Source of the DNA: Actinopolyspora erythraea
GTDB lineage: Bacteria; Actinomycetota; Actinomycetes; Mycobacteriales; Pseudonocardiaceae
Direction: 5' to 3'
Assembly: GCF_002263515.1 (NCBI RefSeq)
Contig: NZ_CP022752.1
Span: 1,612,001-1,676,000 of the forward strand
Length of the DNA stretch: 64,000 nucleotides
The notes under the pieces were generated by a model. The model saw nothing but the letters and a program-made list of their open reading frames with translations. It was not told the DNA's origin and did not search any database. The position numbers were made by a program, and so were the translations under genes. This document shows positions 1-9,043 of the stretch, one piece after another; within the stretch, counting starts at the first letter, position 1; every line of letters begins with the position of its first letter.

Positions 1-276
1 ACGTTCGCCAGGTTCGAGGACGGTCAGGTGGTCTTCAAGGCCGAGATCGGAGCGGTCTCCAGCACCGTCGGGCAGATCCAGGGAGTCTGGGTGCGTCCTG
101 ACCGGCGTGGTAGCGGGCTGGGCGCGGCCGGTACCGCCGCCGTCGCCGACCACCTGGTTCGCTTGATGCGGCGAAGGGCCAGCCTCTACGTCAACGATTT
201 CAACGTCGCCGCCAGGGCCGCCTACCGCAAGATCGGTTTCCGGCGGGCCGGTACCTTCGGCACCGTGCTGTTGTGA
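1..276 (+). CDS. GNAT-family N-acetyltransferase, 5' truncated by window edge
   Basis: The reading frame is open from the first base, so only the C-terminal 91 residues are present. They hold the acetyl-CoA binding core of a GNAT fold: a V-x-P-x-x-R-G-x-G-L-G type motif (residues V-R-P-D-R-R-G-S-G-L-G) followed by a helix, then the terminal N-x-x-A-R-x-x-Y-x-K-I-G-F strand-helix-strand signature. The position upstream of a lipoprotein PBP and MapB matches M. tuberculosis Rv2867c, a DUF4081-GNAT protein, so the missing N-terminus probably carries that extra domain. The substrate is unknown. Confidence is high for family and low for role. Confidence 0.85.
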   Translation, partial: TFARFEDGQVVFKAEIGAVSSTVGQIQGVWVRPDRRGSGLGAAGTAAVADHLVRLMRRRASLYVNDFNVAARAAYRKIGFRRAGTFGTVLL

Positions 277-496
277 AGCGGGGCGCCACGCCGGCGGGGT
301 CCGAGAAGCCGGTCCCGCGTCCCGGGAGGTGATCGCCGGCGACCGCTTCAGGTGTGAGTCGGAACACTCCGTGTTCGTGGTCATGCGACCGGGTGAGATC
401 TTACTTCCTGCTCAACAGGGTCCCCGAGTCCTCGGTGCGTTGTGCGCGATGCGTTGTTCGAGACACCCGGTCGGTTTCTTCGGCATACTGCGGCGT

Positions 497-2305
497 GTGC
501 GTACAGCTCGTGCTCTCAGCTTACTGACGGGACTGCTCGTCACCGTGCCGTTGGCCTCCTGTGGCGTTCTCGACACCGGCCCGTCCGCGAAGGACGCGGC
601 GAAGGCCTATCTGGACGCCTTCGCGGCGGGCGACAACGCCGCGGCCGCCCGGCGCACCGATGACCCGGAAGCCGCTCGCGGCTTCCTGTCCGAGACGAGG
701 CGGAACCTCTCCCCGGACAACGTCCGGACCTCCGTCACCGAGGTGGAGTCCGGCGGCGGTGACGAGCCCGCCACCGCGGAGTTCCGCGCCTCGTGGAACT
801 TCGGCTCCGAGCGGGTGTGGGAATACCGGGGAAGCTTCGAGCTGCGCGAGCGCGAGGGGGAGTGGAAGGTCCACTGGCAACCCTCCGTGGTGCACCCCGA
901 ACTCGGTTCGGAGCAGAGCCTGCACTACCGGTCGGATCCGGCCACCCCCGCTCCCGTCCTCGGCCGTGACGGGACCCGTTTGATGGGTCCGCAGCGGTTG
1001 GTCCGGGTCACGGTGGTGCCGAAGGAGGCGAAGAACCTCTCCGAGGTCGCCGGTTCGTTGGCACGGGGACTGCGGCCCGTCGCCCCCACGGTCACCGCCG
1101 GGGGGATAGTCGAGGGGGCCGAGAAGGTCCCCGACAACCAGGCCTACACGGTCGTCACCCTGCGCTGGTCCGACTACCAGCGGGTCAAGTCGGCGATATA
1201 CGAGCTACCCGGTGTCCGGTTCCCGGACGAGACCGCCCTGGTGGCTTCGGAACGAGACTACGCATCGCAGGTGCTGCCCGCCATCTCCAAGAGCCGGAAG
1301 GATCGGCTGAACGGTCGGGCGGGCTGGAGCGTCTTCACGGCCAACGCCTCGGGAGCGAAGCTGGAAACGCTGCACGAGGTCGAGCCCGAGCCGACCGAGG
1401 CGCTCAGGACCACTCTCAGCGACGAGGTCCAGCGCGCGGCCGAGTCCGCGGTGGACCCGATCGACAAGCCCGCCATGATCGTGGCGATGCGGCCCTCCAC
1501 CGGCGGTGTGCTGGCCGTGGCCCAGAACGAGGCCGCCGACGGGAAGGGCGCGTTGGCGCTGACGGGGCAGTACCCGCCCGGCTCGACCTTCAAGATGGCC
1601 ACCGGCCTCGCGGCCCTGGAAGCGGGGAAGGTCGATATCGACACCAGGCTGGGCTGCCCGGCGGAGCGGACCTTCAACGGTAAGACCCTGCCCAACTCGC
1701 ACCACTTCGAGCTGGGGCGGGTGACGCTGCGCAAGGCGTTCGCCGAGTCCTGCAACACCACCTTCGCGAAGCTGGCCACCGAGATGCCCGCCTCGGCGCT
1801 GCCCGACGCGGCCGAGAAGCTGGGGATCGGTGCCGACTTCGCCGTTCCGGGCATAACCACGCTCACCGGCGAAGTGCCCGCCTCCGAAGGGAGGGTGGCG
1901 CGCGCCGTCAACGGCATCGGCCAGGGCGAGGTGCTCGTGAGCCCGTTCGGGATGGCGCTGGCAAGCGCCTCGGTGGCCCACGGTTCCATGCCCACGCCGA
2001 AACTGATCCAGGGGGCCGAGACCCGCGTGAACGAGCGGGCGGGGCAGGTCCCCTCGAAGCCCGCGCTGCGGCAGCTCCGCGAGATGATGCGCGAGGTCGT
2101 CCGCTCCGGAACGGCCACCGGGCTGTCGGGGCTCGGCGAGGTGGCGGGCAAGACCGGTACCGCGCAGTTCGGCGACGGCAGCCGGGCGCACGGCTGGTTC
2201 ACCGGTTACCGAGGAGACATGTCGTTCGCGGTGCTGGTGACCGATGCCGGGAGCTCGGAACGTGCGGTGCGGGTGTCGGAGGAGTTTCTCGACGGGGTCC
2301 GGTGA
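497..2305 (+). CDS. Penicillin-binding lipoprotein (class B PBP, MecA_N/NTF2-like plus transpeptidase)
   Basis: Peptidoglycan D,D-transpeptidase acting on the outer face of the membrane. Starting at GTG 497 gives about 602 residues, essentially the length of M. tuberculosis Rv2864c, and a lipoprotein signal: two arginines, a hydrophobic stretch and the lipobox L-A-S-C, with the lipidated Cys near residue 23. An ATG at 449 is an alternative start but would bury the signal. An NTF2-like MecA_N domain follows (about 30-145), then a dimerisation region, then the transpeptidase with all three motifs: STFK (Ser363), SCN (418-420) and KTG (552-554). The gene sits in the GNAT-PBP-PIN-MapB order also seen in mycobacteria. 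It is predicted to be active and beta-lactam binding. Confidence 0.93.
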   Translation: MRTARALSLLTGLLVTVPLASCGVLDTGPSAKDAAKAYLDAFAAGDNAAAARRTDDPEAARGFLSETRRNLSPDNVRTSVTEVESGGGDEPATAEFRASWNFGSERVWEYRGSFELREREGEWKVHWQPSVVHPELGSEQSLHYRSDPATPAPVLGRDGTRLMGPQRLVRVTVVPKEAKNLSEVAGSLARGLRPVAPTVTAGGIVEGAEKVPDNQAYTVVTLRWSDYQRVKSAIYELPGVRFPDETALVASERDYASQVLPAISKSRKDRLNGRAGWSVFTANASGAKLETLHEVEPEPTEALRTTLSDEVQRAAESAVDPIDKPAMIVAMRPSTGGVLAVAQNEAADGKGALALTGQYPPGSTFKMATGLAALEAGKVDIDTRLGCPAERTFNGKTLPNSHHFELGRVTLRKAFAESCNTTFAKLATEMPASALPDAAEKLGIGADFAVPGITTLTGEVPASEGRVARAVNGIGQGEVLVSPFGMALASASVAHGSMPTPKLIQGAETRVNERAGQVPSKPALRQLREMMREVVRSGTATGLSGLGEVAGKTGTAQFGDGSRAHGWFTGYRGDMSFAVLVTDAGSSERAVRVSEEFLDGVR

Positions 2306-2320
2306 ACCGGGTGTGTTAGG

Positions 2321-2358
2321 TTGTCGCGCACCGTGCCCGTCCGGGTGCGGTGCGACAA
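2321..2358 (+). other. Stem-loop between PBP gene and PIN gene
   Basis: TTGTCGC at 2321-2327 pairs with GCGACAA at 2352-2358, and ACCG/CGGT pairing continues inward with a small bulge. The structure lies 16 bases after the PBP stop and 20 bases before the PIN start. There is no T-run after it. It could slow or end transcription from the PBP gene, or be a protein or RNA-cleavage site for the PIN protein. The function is not known. Confidence 0.4.
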
Positions 2359-2378
2359 CACCGTCGACGGGAGTGGAT

Positions 2379-2792
2379 GTGATCTACTTCGATTCTTCGG
2401 CCCTGAAGAAACTGATCGCCGCCGAACCGGAGAGCAGGGCGCTCAGCGTGTGGATCAGGAGCAACTGGGAGCAGCCGCGCGCCACCAGCGCGGTGTCCAA
2501 GGTCGACATACTGCGCAGTTTCCGCACGGCCGGGCCGGCGGCCGAGGATCTCGCCTCGATCGTGGTGTCGAAGATCGAACAGCTGCCCGTCGGTCAGGAG
2601 GTGCTCGACGCCGCGAGCGGGTTCGACTCGCCGTTGAGCTCCACGGAGGCGATCCACCTCGCCTCGGCCTGCCAGGCGGGCGAGGGGTTGCACGCCTTCG
2701 TCTCCTACGACCCCGTGATGGTCCGGGCCGCCGAACGCGCCGGTCTGGTGACGGTCTCGCCCGGCAACGACGTGTCCGACGCGCCGGGCTGA
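2379..2792 (+). CDS. PIN-domain (VapC-like) ribonuclease
   Basis: A 137-residue PIN-domain protein resembling VapC toxins, which are Mg-dependent RNases. The N-terminal V-I-Y-F-D-S-S-A-L-x-K motif supplies the first acidic residue; S-x-x-E-A-I-H-L-A in the second half and F-V-S-Y-D at the C-terminal end supply the remaining conserved acidic positions. GTG 2379 is chosen because GGGAG lies 5 bases upstream; GTG 2373 is in frame too. The place between the PBP and map genes matches Rv2863 (VapC23). No antitoxin ORF fits in the 73 bases upstream, so it appears to be an orphan or to use an antitoxin elsewhere. Confidence 0.78.
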   Translation: MIYFDSSALKKLIAAEPESRALSVWIRSNWEQPRATSAVSKVDILRSFRTAGPAAEDLASIVVSKIEQLPVGQEVLDAASGFDSPLSSTEAIHLASACQAGEGLHAFVSYDPVMVRAAERAGLVTVSPGNDVSDAPG

Positions 2793-2915
2793 GCGGCTCC
2801 GCGATCCGCGCCGCGCCGGAGCGTAGTGGTGTGGCCGTTGTGTGGTTGGTCATTTCGGGGTCACGTGGTCGCCCGTGGGCGGTTCCGCGCCGTTACGACG
2901 TTCTAGAGTGAGGGC

Positions 2916-3773
2916 ATGCCCGTACGAAGCCCGCTGCAGCCAGGACAGCAAACCCCGCGCCGTCCGGTGCCGTCGAACATCGAGCGGCCCGAGTACGTCG
3001 ACAAGCCGGCCCCGCGGCGCAACACGGACCCCGACGTCCAGCCGCCGGAGGTGATCGACGCCATGCGAGTCGCGGGCAAGCTCGCGGCCCAGGCGTTGGA
3101 GGAGGCGGGCAAGGCGGTCCGCCCCGGTGTCACCACCGACCACATCGACGCCGTGGTGCACGAGTTCTTCGTCGACAACGGGGTCTACCCCTCAACCCTC
3201 GGCTACCGGGGGTTCCCCAAGTCGTGCTGCACCTCGCTGAACGAGGTCATCTGCCACGGGATACCGGACTCCACCGTGATCGAGGACGGTGACATCGTCA
3301 ACGTCGACGTGACCGGCTACGTCGGCGGTGTGCACGGTGACAACAACGCGACCTTCCACGCGGGCGACGTCTCCGAGGAGGCCCGGCTGCTCGTGGAGCG
3401 CACCCACGAGGCAACGATGCGCGCGATCCGCGCGGCACAGCCGGGGCGGCAGCTGAACGTGATCGGGCGCGTCATCGAGTCCTACGCCAAGCGCTTCGGC
3501 TACGGGGTGGTGCGGGACTTCACCGGGCACGGCATCGGTCGCTCGTTCCACAGCGGCCTCGTGGTGCTGCACTACGACGAGCCGTCGGTGCAGACGGTGA
3601 TCGAGCCCGGCATGACGTTCACCATCGAGCCGATGATCACGCTCGGCACCCACGAGTACGACGTGTGGGACGACGGCTGGACCGTCACGACCCGGGACAA
3701 GAGCTGGACCGCGCAGTTCGAGCACACCATTCTGATCACCGAGGACGGCAACGAGATCCTCACCCGTCCCTGA
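2916..3773 (+). CDS. map: Type I methionine aminopeptidase
   Basis: Removes the initiator methionine from nascent proteins in the cytosol. The 285 residues equal the length of M. tuberculosis MapB (MetAP1c). The five metal ligands of the pita-bread fold are all present: Asp131, Asp142, His205, Glu238 and Glu269. The first 40 or so residues form a proline- and arginine-rich extension (P-R-R-P-V-P and K-P-A-P-R-R) typical of the actinobacterial long form and thought to contact the ribosome. The ATG at 2916 is 8-9 bases after a TAGAGT -10-like box (2904-2909 region), so the mRNA may be leaderless. It is followed by cobQ on the same strand. Confidence 0.95.
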   Translation: MPVRSPLQPGQQTPRRPVPSNIERPEYVDKPAPRRNTDPDVQPPEVIDAMRVAGKLAAQALEEAGKAVRPGVTTDHIDAVVHEFFVDNGVYPSTLGYRGFPKSCCTSLNEVICHGIPDSTVIEDGDIVNVDVTGYVGGVHGDNNATFHAGDVSEEARLLVERTHEATMRAIRAAQPGRQLNVIGRVIESYAKRFGYGVVRDFTGHGIGRSFHSGLVVLHYDEPSVQTVIEPGMTFTIEPMITLGTHEYDVWDDGWTVTTRDKSWTAQFEHTILITEDGNEILTRP

Positions 3774-3846
3774 GACCGTCCGCGCGGTGGTGTGAGTGGT
3801 GGCACTCCCCGCGGCGGGCGAAGGGGTTGGAACGCGGCCGTGGTGT

Positions 3847-5382
3847 ATGAAAGCTGACGTGAACTCACTGCTGGTTGCCGGGACCACCTCCGACGCGGGC
3901 AAGAGCGTTCTGGCCGCCGCCCTGTGCCGGTGGCTGGCGCGCCGCGGGGCCCGGGTGGCGCCGTTCAAAGCCCAGAACATGTCCAACAACTCCGTGGTCA
4001 CGGCCTCCGGCGGTGAGATCGGGCGCGCGCAGGCCGTGCAGGCCATGGCCGCGGGGGTCGAGCCCGACGTGCGGTTCAACCCGGTGCTGCTGAAGCCGGG
4101 AAGCGATCGCAGTTCGCAGGTGGTGGTGCTGGGCCACGTGGCGGGGCAGGCCACCGCGCTGTCGTACCGCGAGCGCAAGGCCGAGCTGCTTCGTACGGTC
4201 ACCGGGACGCTTTCCGAACTGCGCTCCGAGTACGACTACGTGATCTGCGAGGGAGCGGGCTCGCCCGCCGAGATCAACCTGCGCGCCCACGACATCGCCA
4301 ACATGGGGCTCGCCCGCGCGGCGGACCTGCCCGTGCTGGTGGTTGGCGACATAGACCGGGGCGGGGTGTTCGCGCAGCTGTTCGGCACGCTCGCGCTGCT
4401 GGACCCCGCCGACCAGGCGCTGGTTTCCGGGTTCGTGATCAACAAGTTCCGAGGCGAGCCCGAGCTGCTGACCCCCGGTCTGGCGGACCTCCGGAAGCTC
4501 ACCGGCCGGCAGGTGCACGGTGTGCTCCCGTGGTCGGAGGAGCTGTGGCTCGACGCGGAGGACTCGCTGTCGTACGTGGCCGACGGGGTGGTCGGCCGGC
4601 CCGCTCCGCCGGTGGGCGAGCAGTGGCTGCGCGTGGCCGTGCCCCGGCTGCCACGCATCTCCAACGCCACCGACGTCGAGGCGCTGGCGGCGGAGCCGGG
4701 GGTCTCGGTGCGGTTCGTGACCGAGCCCTCCCGGGTGGCGGACGCGGATCTGGTGGTGCTCCCCGGCTCCAAGTCCACGGTCGCCGATCTCGGTTGGCTC
4801 CGGGAGACCGGTCTGGCGCGAGCCGTGCTCGAACACGCCGCGTCCGGTGCGCCGGTGTTGGGGATCTGCGGTGGTTTCCAGATGCTGGGTGAGCGGATCG
4901 TCGACCACGTCGAGTCAGGGGCCGAGGTCGAAGGGCTGGGCCTGCTGGACATGGACGTCGAGTTCGACACGACCAAGACGCTGGGCAATCCCGTGGGGAC
5001 AGCTCTGGGGCGTCCCGTCGCCGGTTACGAGATCCACCACGGCAGGGTGCGACGCCCACCGGAGGCGGAGCCGTTGGTACTGCTCCCCGACGGGGCTGGT
5101 GAGGGGGCGCTCCACGGCTCCGTCGCGGGAACGCACTGGCACGGGCTGTTCGAGAACGACGAGTTCCGGCGCGATTTCCTCGGGCGAGTGGCGGGACTGG
5201 CCGGCAGGACCGGGTTCAGGGGATCGCGGGACACCTCGTTCGCCGAGCTGCGCCGCACCCAGCTGGAGCTGCTCGGCGACATGGTGGAGCACAACCTGGA
5301 CACCGACGCGCTGCTCCGACTGTTGAACCACGGCGCTCCGTCCGGTCTGCCGGGGGTCGCCGTGGGTGCGGTTTCCCCCTGA
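3847..5382 (+). CDS. cobQ: Adenosylcobyric acid synthase (glutamine-hydrolysing)
   Basis: Amidates the b, d, e and g side chains of adenosylcobyrinic acid a,c-diamide using glutamine and ATP. The N-terminal DTBS-like domain has the P-loop variant G-T-T-S-D-A-G-K-S (residues 12-20) and the family stretch A-Q-N-M-S-N-N-S. The C-terminal class I glutamine amidotransferase domain has its nucleophile Cys341 in G-I-C-G-G-F and His432 in W-H-G-L-F-E. The length of 511 residues is normal. ATG 3847 is preferred over an upstream in-frame start; GTG 3859 is also possible. It lies 31 kb from the other cob genes in the window, so it is regulated separately; no riboswitch is visible upstream. Confidence 0.95.
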   Translation: MKADVNSLLVAGTTSDAGKSVLAAALCRWLARRGARVAPFKAQNMSNNSVVTASGGEIGRAQAVQAMAAGVEPDVRFNPVLLKPGSDRSSQVVVLGHVAGQATALSYRERKAELLRTVTGTLSELRSEYDYVICEGAGSPAEINLRAHDIANMGLARAADLPVLVVGDIDRGGVFAQLFGTLALLDPADQALVSGFVINKFRGEPELLTPGLADLRKLTGRQVHGVLPWSEELWLDAEDSLSYVADGVVGRPAPPVGEQWLRVAVPRLPRISNATDVEALAAEPGVSVRFVTEPSRVADADLVVLPGSKSTVADLGWLRETGLARAVLEHAASGAPVLGICGGFQMLGERIVDHVESGAEVEGLGLLDMDVEFDTTKTLGNPVGTALGRPVAGYEIHHGRVRRPPEAEPLVLLPDGAGEGALHGSVAGTHWHGLFENDEFRRDFLGRVAGLAGRTGFRGSRDTSFAELRRTQLELLGDMVEHNLDTDALLRLLNHGAPSGLPGVAVGAVSP

Positions 5383-5437
5383 ACCACCCGGTTGCGCCCC
5401 GCTGTCCGGGACGGCGTCGCGCTCCCGCCCTCGTCCG

Positions 5438-6121
5438 CTAGGGGTGTTCGGGCTCGAACTCGGCGAGCAGTTCGTCGAGGAACCCACCCGCCTCGGCCGC
5501 CGCTCGTTCGGGCTGTCCGTCGCGGACTGCCTCGAACAGTTCGGTGTGCGACACGGCGCGTTCCGGCGGGACCTCGGGGTCGAAGGTGGTGGCGACGCTG
5601 GACTGGACCGCTTCGCTGATGCCCTGGTAGAGCTGGACCAGCACCGGGTTGTGGGAGGCTTCCATCAGCCGGAGGTGGAAGTGGCTGTCGGTGCGCACCA
5701 CCCGTTCGCGGTCGCGTTCGGCCAGTGCGGCGTCCCGGTCCCGCAGCGCGACCTCCAGGTCGGCGATGTCGGCTTCGGTCCGGGCGCTGGCGGCCAGCCG
5801 GGCGCTCTCCACCTCCAGGGCTCGTCGCACTTCCAGGACCTGCCGGAGTTCGCTGTCGCACAGCCTGCTCACGGCTCCCGACAGTTCGCTCGTCGCGCGC
5901 ACGAACGTGCCGTCGCCCTGTCGCACTTCCAGCAGGCCCGCGTGGGACAGGGCTCTCACCGCTTCGCGCACCGTGTTGCGTCCCACGCTCAGCGCGTTGA
6001 CGAGTTCGGCCTCCGGAGGGATCCGCTGTCCGAGTGGCCACTCGCCTGACGCGACGAGCTCCCGCATCTGGGCGATGACTTGGTCCACCAGGCCGGTCCT
6101 CGTTGTCGTGACCAAGGGCAC
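5438..6121 (-). CDS. GntR-family transcriptional regulator (FadR/FCD subfamily)
   Basis: The N-terminal winged helix-turn-helix (about residues 10-75) has the GntR signature G-x-x-I-P-P-E-A-E-L and V-G-R-N-T-V-R-E-A-V-R-A-L. The remainder is an all-helical FCD domain, which in this subfamily binds a small carboxylate with or without a metal ion. It is divergently transcribed from the transporter at 6171 with only 49 bases between them, and a CAAAC-N7-GTTTG inverted repeat sits in that gap. The simplest reading is that it represses itself and the transporter until a ligand is sensed. The ligand is unknown. Confidence 0.88.
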   Translation of the reverse strand: MPLVTTTRTGLVDQVIAQMRELVASGEWPLGQRIPPEAELVNALSVGRNTVREAVRALSHAGLLEVRQGDGTFVRATSELSGAVSRLCDSELRQVLEVRRALEVESARLAASARTEADIADLEVALRDRDAALAERDRERVVRTDSHFHLRLMEASHNPVLVQLYQGISEAVQSSVATTFDPEVPPERAVSHTELFEAVRDGQPERAAAEAGGFLDELLAEFEPEHP

Positions 6122-6138
6122 AGCGAGGTCCTTTCATC

Positions 6139-6155
6139 CAAACATCCTACGTTTG
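6139..6155. promoter_or_regulatory. Putative operator for the GntR regulator
   Basis: CAAAC (6139-6143), 7 bases, GTTTG (6151-6155): a perfect inverted repeat centred between the divergent GntR and MFS genes, just upstream of the transporter -10. Size and placement fit a GntR/FCD dimer site; binding itself is inferred. Confidence 0.5.
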
Positions 6156-6156
6156 C

Positions 6157-6164
6157 CATACTAG
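6157..6164 (+). promoter_or_regulatory. -10 region of a leaderless promoter for the MFS transporter
   Basis: CATACT/TACTAG at 6157-6164 lies 7 bases before the ATG at 6171, the spacing expected when the mRNA starts at the initiation codon. No Shine-Dalgarno sequence is present, which supports leaderless translation. The operator abuts its 5' side. Confidence 0.45.
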
Positions 6165-6170
6165 TACGCG

Positions 6171-7487
6171 ATGTATTCCGAGTCGCGTACCGAAACCGTT
6201 TCCGATCGGTTGATCGTCCAGGATGCCACTCCGGGGGCGGACGAGACCCGGAATGATACGACTTCGCAAGCCAACCAAAGCGCGCCCGAGACCGACGGTG
6301 CCTCCGACCGGGCGGCGGCCGCGGGCGGCGGACTGCTGCTGGCGGGTGTCGCGCTCGCGGCGGCGAACATGCGTCCCGCCGTGACCAGCCTCTCCTCGAT
6401 ACTCGGCGGGGTGCGTGACTCGCTCGGTGCGAGTACCACCTGGGCCAGCGTGCTCACCTCCGTGCCGACGCTGTGCTTCGGAGTGGCCGGGATCGCCGCA
6501 CCGCTGCTGGCCCGCCGCTGGGGGATGCGGCGCGTCGTGGGGATCGCGCTCGGCGTGCTGACAGCGGCGATGCTGTTCCGGGTGACCGGTGCCGCGACCA
6601 CCGTTCTGGTGGGGACCGTGGTCTCCTGCGCGGCCATCGCCATGTGCAACGTGCTCATTCCGGTGGTGGTGAAGGAGTCCTTCCCCCGACGGGTGGGGAT
6701 GGCCACCGGCCTGTACACCACGGCGATGGCGGCCGGGGGATCCGTCGGCTCCGCCTTCACCCCCTGGCTGCGCGCCGAGCTGGGAGGATGGCGCCTCGCG
6801 CTGGCCACCTGGGCGGTGCTCGCGCTGGCCGCCTTCCTCGTGTGGAACTCGGCGGGGCGAGGCGGTGATTCCGGGGCCGGGGCCGCTCCGAAGGCTACGG
6901 CCGGGGCGGCGAACGGTGGGGCCTCGTTGCTGCGCAGCCCGCTCGCCTGGGCGGTCACCGTCTACTTCGCCATGCAGTCGCTGGTGGCGTACGTGGTGAT
7001 GGGCTGGCTTCCCGAGGTGTTCAAGTCGGCGGGGGCCGGAGCGGGCGCCGCGGGGGGACTGCTCGGACTGGTCCTGCTGATCGGCGTTCCGATCAGCATG
7101 GTGCTACCGCCCCTGGTGACCAGGACGAAGGGGCAGTCCGTCTGGACGGTCTGCCTGGCGGCCACGGCCATCAGCGGTTTCCTGGGAGTGCTGTTCGCGC
7201 CGATGAGCGCACCGCTGCTCTGGGCGCTGCTGATCGGGGTCGGAATGAGCGCCTTCCCACTGGCACTGGTGCTCATCTCGCTGCGCACGAGCAGTGCGGC
7301 CGACACGAGCAGGCTGTCCGGGATGGCGCAGAGCATCGGCTACCTGATCGCCTCGACGGGCCCGTTCCTGTTCGGCATGCTGCACGACGTCACCGGAAGC
7401 TGGTCGGCCTCGCTCGTGGTGCTGATAGGTGTCCTCACGGTGCAGGCGCTGGTCGGAACGTTCGCGGGTCGTCCCCGCACCGTCTGA
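6171..7487 (+). CDS. MFS transporter, CynX/NimT family
   Basis: A 438-residue inner-membrane transporter. A hydrophilic N-terminal tail of about 45 residues is followed by twelve predicted helices. The first helices carry the CynX/NimT hallmark N-M-R-P-A-V-T-S-L-S, and the R-R-W-G-M-R-R loop between helices 2 and 3 is the usual MFS motif A variant. Family members include the E. coli cyanate transporter CynX and the 2-nitroimidazole exporter NimT; the true substrate here cannot be read from sequence. Divergence from a GntR/FCD regulator suggests induction by a small organic acid or related compound. Confidence 0.85.
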   Translation: MYSESRTETVSDRLIVQDATPGADETRNDTTSQANQSAPETDGASDRAAAAGGGLLLAGVALAAANMRPAVTSLSSILGGVRDSLGASTTWASVLTSVPTLCFGVAGIAAPLLARRWGMRRVVGIALGVLTAAMLFRVTGAATTVLVGTVVSCAAIAMCNVLIPVVVKESFPRRVGMATGLYTTAMAAGGSVGSAFTPWLRAELGGWRLALATWAVLALAAFLVWNSAGRGGDSGAGAAPKATAGAANGGASLLRSPLAWAVTVYFAMQSLVAYVVMGWLPEVFKSAGAGAGAAGGLLGLVLLIGVPISMVLPPLVTRTKGQSVWTVCLAATAISGFLGVLFAPMSAPLLWALLIGVGMSAFPLALVLISLRTSSAADTSRLSGMAQSIGYLIASTGPFLFGMLHDVTGSWSASLVVLIGVLTVQALVGTFAGRPRTV

Positions 7488-7516
7488 CCCCTCCGAGCCG
7501 GGGCGGCCCCGGAGGG
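7488..7516. terminator. Stem-loop between convergent MFS and mtr genes
   Basis: CCCTCCG (7489-7495) pairs with CGGAGGG (7510-7516), with further GC pairing inside. It starts right after the transporter stop and is followed by a weak T-containing stretch. It is a plausible bidirectional terminator between converging genes. Confidence 0.5.
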
Positions 7517-7636
7517 ACGTCTTGCTCCGGTCGTCACCGAGCCCCCGGGGCCGCCGTTCGACGTCTCCGTCCCCCCGGGGCGCGGTCCGACCGGGGTTCC
7601 CCGGCGGACGTGCCCCGGGAGGGCGGCGGAGCTCGG

Positions 7637-9043
7637 TCAGTCCAGGGGGAGTCCGAGCAGTGCGTTCTCCACCAGTTCCGGCATCGCCGGGTGAATCCAG
7701 TACTGGCCGCGAGCCATGGAACGCGCGTCGATGCCGAACGCCATGGCCTGGATGAGCGGCTGGATCACGGTGGGGGCTTGCGGTCCGATGATGTGCGCGC
7801 CGAGCAGCTTGCCCGTCGAGGGATCGGCGAGCAGCTTGGCGAAGCCGGTGGTGTCCTCCATCGCCCAGCCGTAGGCGATGCCGCCGTAGTCCTGAGTGGC
7901 GGTGACGTGGCGGACGCCGCGTTCGACCGCCTGCTGCTCGGTGAGCCCCACCGAGGCGATCTGCGGATCGGAGAACACCGCGTGCGGGACGAAGCGGTGG
8001 TCGGACTCCACGGGTTCCTCGGGGTGCAGCAGGTTGTGCTGCACCACCCGTTCCTCGTGGTTGGCGACGTGCTTGAGCTCGTGGTCGCTGCTGATGTCGC
8101 CCAGGGCCCAGACCCCCTCGGCGCTGGTGCGCTGTGTGCTGTCCACCTTGATCTTGCCGTTCTCGGCGGTCTCGATCCCGGCGGCGGCGGTGTCGAGCAG
8201 GTCGGAGTTGGGGCGGCGCCCCGTGGCCACCAGCAGGGTCTGCCCCTCCACGATCTCGGCCCCCTCGGGGCCGTCCAGGTGGAGTCGCACACCCGATTCG
8301 GTCGGTTCCACTCCGGTCTCGCGCCGGTTCGGCCGCAGGTCCCACTGCCGTGCCGCGAGTTCCGTGAAACGCTCGGAGACGTCGGTGTCCTCGTTGCGGA
8401 GTACCCGTCCGGAGCGGCCGACCATGGTCACCCGCACCCCCAGTGCGGAGAAGATGTGGGCGAACTCCGCCCCGATGAACCCCGTGCCCAGGATGATCAT
8501 GTGTTCCGGGAGTCGTTCCAGGCGCATCACGCTGTCACTGGTGTGGTAATCGACGTTGTCGATCCCAGGGATCTCCGGGATCACCGGACGTCCCCCGGCC
8601 GCGAGCACCACCCGGTCAGCGCTGATCGTGGTCGGTCCCCCGGGCGTCTCGACCGAGAGTTCGCGGGGCGCGGTGAACCGCGCGAGGCCCTCGTACAGGG
8701 TCACGTTGGGGTTCTCGTCCCTGCGGAACCGCTTGCCGCTCTCGGCGATCGTGTCGATCCTGCCGAAAACCCGGTCCCTGATCTCGGGCCACCGCACCTC
8801 GTCGAGCCGTAGTCCGACGCCGAGCCGTTCCCCGGAACGGGGAGCGTTGGCGACGTCCGCGGTGTGAACGAACATCTTCGTCGGGATGCACCCCACGTTC
8901 AGGCAAGTGCCGCCGTAGGACGCGTGGCTCCCGACGCCCTTCTCCACGACCGCCACGTCCCAGTCCGCGAATCGTTCGTCGAGGATCGCGTTGCCCGAGC
9001 CGGTACCGATGATGATCAGATCGAAGTGTCGCACGTGCCCCAT
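7637..9043 (-). CDS. mtr: Mycothione reductase
   Basis: FAD- and NADPH-dependent disulfide reductase that reduces mycothione back to mycothiol in the cytosol. It has an N-terminal FAD-binding motif I-I-G-T-G-S-G-N, the redox-active pair Cys47/Cys52 in G-T-C-L-N-V-G-C-I-P-T-K, a central NAD(P) motif G-T-G-F-I-G-A-E-F-A, and a C-terminal dimerisation domain ending in the catalytic H-P-A-M-P-E-L-V-E. Starting at the ATG complementary to 9041-9043 gives 468 residues, close to M. tuberculosis Mtr (about 459); the longer upstream frame is rejected because it adds 40 arginine-rich residues. It stands alone and converges on the MFS gene. Confidence 0.94.
   Translation of the reverse strand: MGHVRHFDLIIIGTGSGNAILDERFADWDVAVVEKGVGSHASYGGTCLNVGCIPTKMFVHTADVANAPRSGERLGVGLRLDEVRWPEIRDRVFGRIDTIAESGKRFRRDENPNVTLYEGLARFTAPRELSVETPGGPTTISADRVVLAAGGRPVIPEIPGIDNVDYHTSDSVMRLERLPEHMIILGTGFIGAEFAHIFSALGVRVTMVGRSGRVLRNEDTDVSERFTELAARQWDLRPNRRETGVEPTESGVRLHLDGPEGAEIVEGQTLLVATGRRPNSDLLDTAAAGIETAENGKIKVDSTQRTSAEGVWALGDISSDHELKHVANHEERVVQHNLLHPEEPVESDHRFVPHAVFSDPQIASVGLTEQQAVERGVRHVTATQDYGGIAYGWAMEDTTGFAKLLADPSTGKLLGAHIIGPQAPTVIQPLIQAMAFGIDARSMARGQYWIHPAMPELVENALLGLPLD

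Noticed and set aside
1205..2202. Long antisense open frames opposite the PBP gene
   Set aside because: They mirror the high-GC coding strand, lack family motifs and ribosome-binding sites, and overlap a clearly conserved protein completely.
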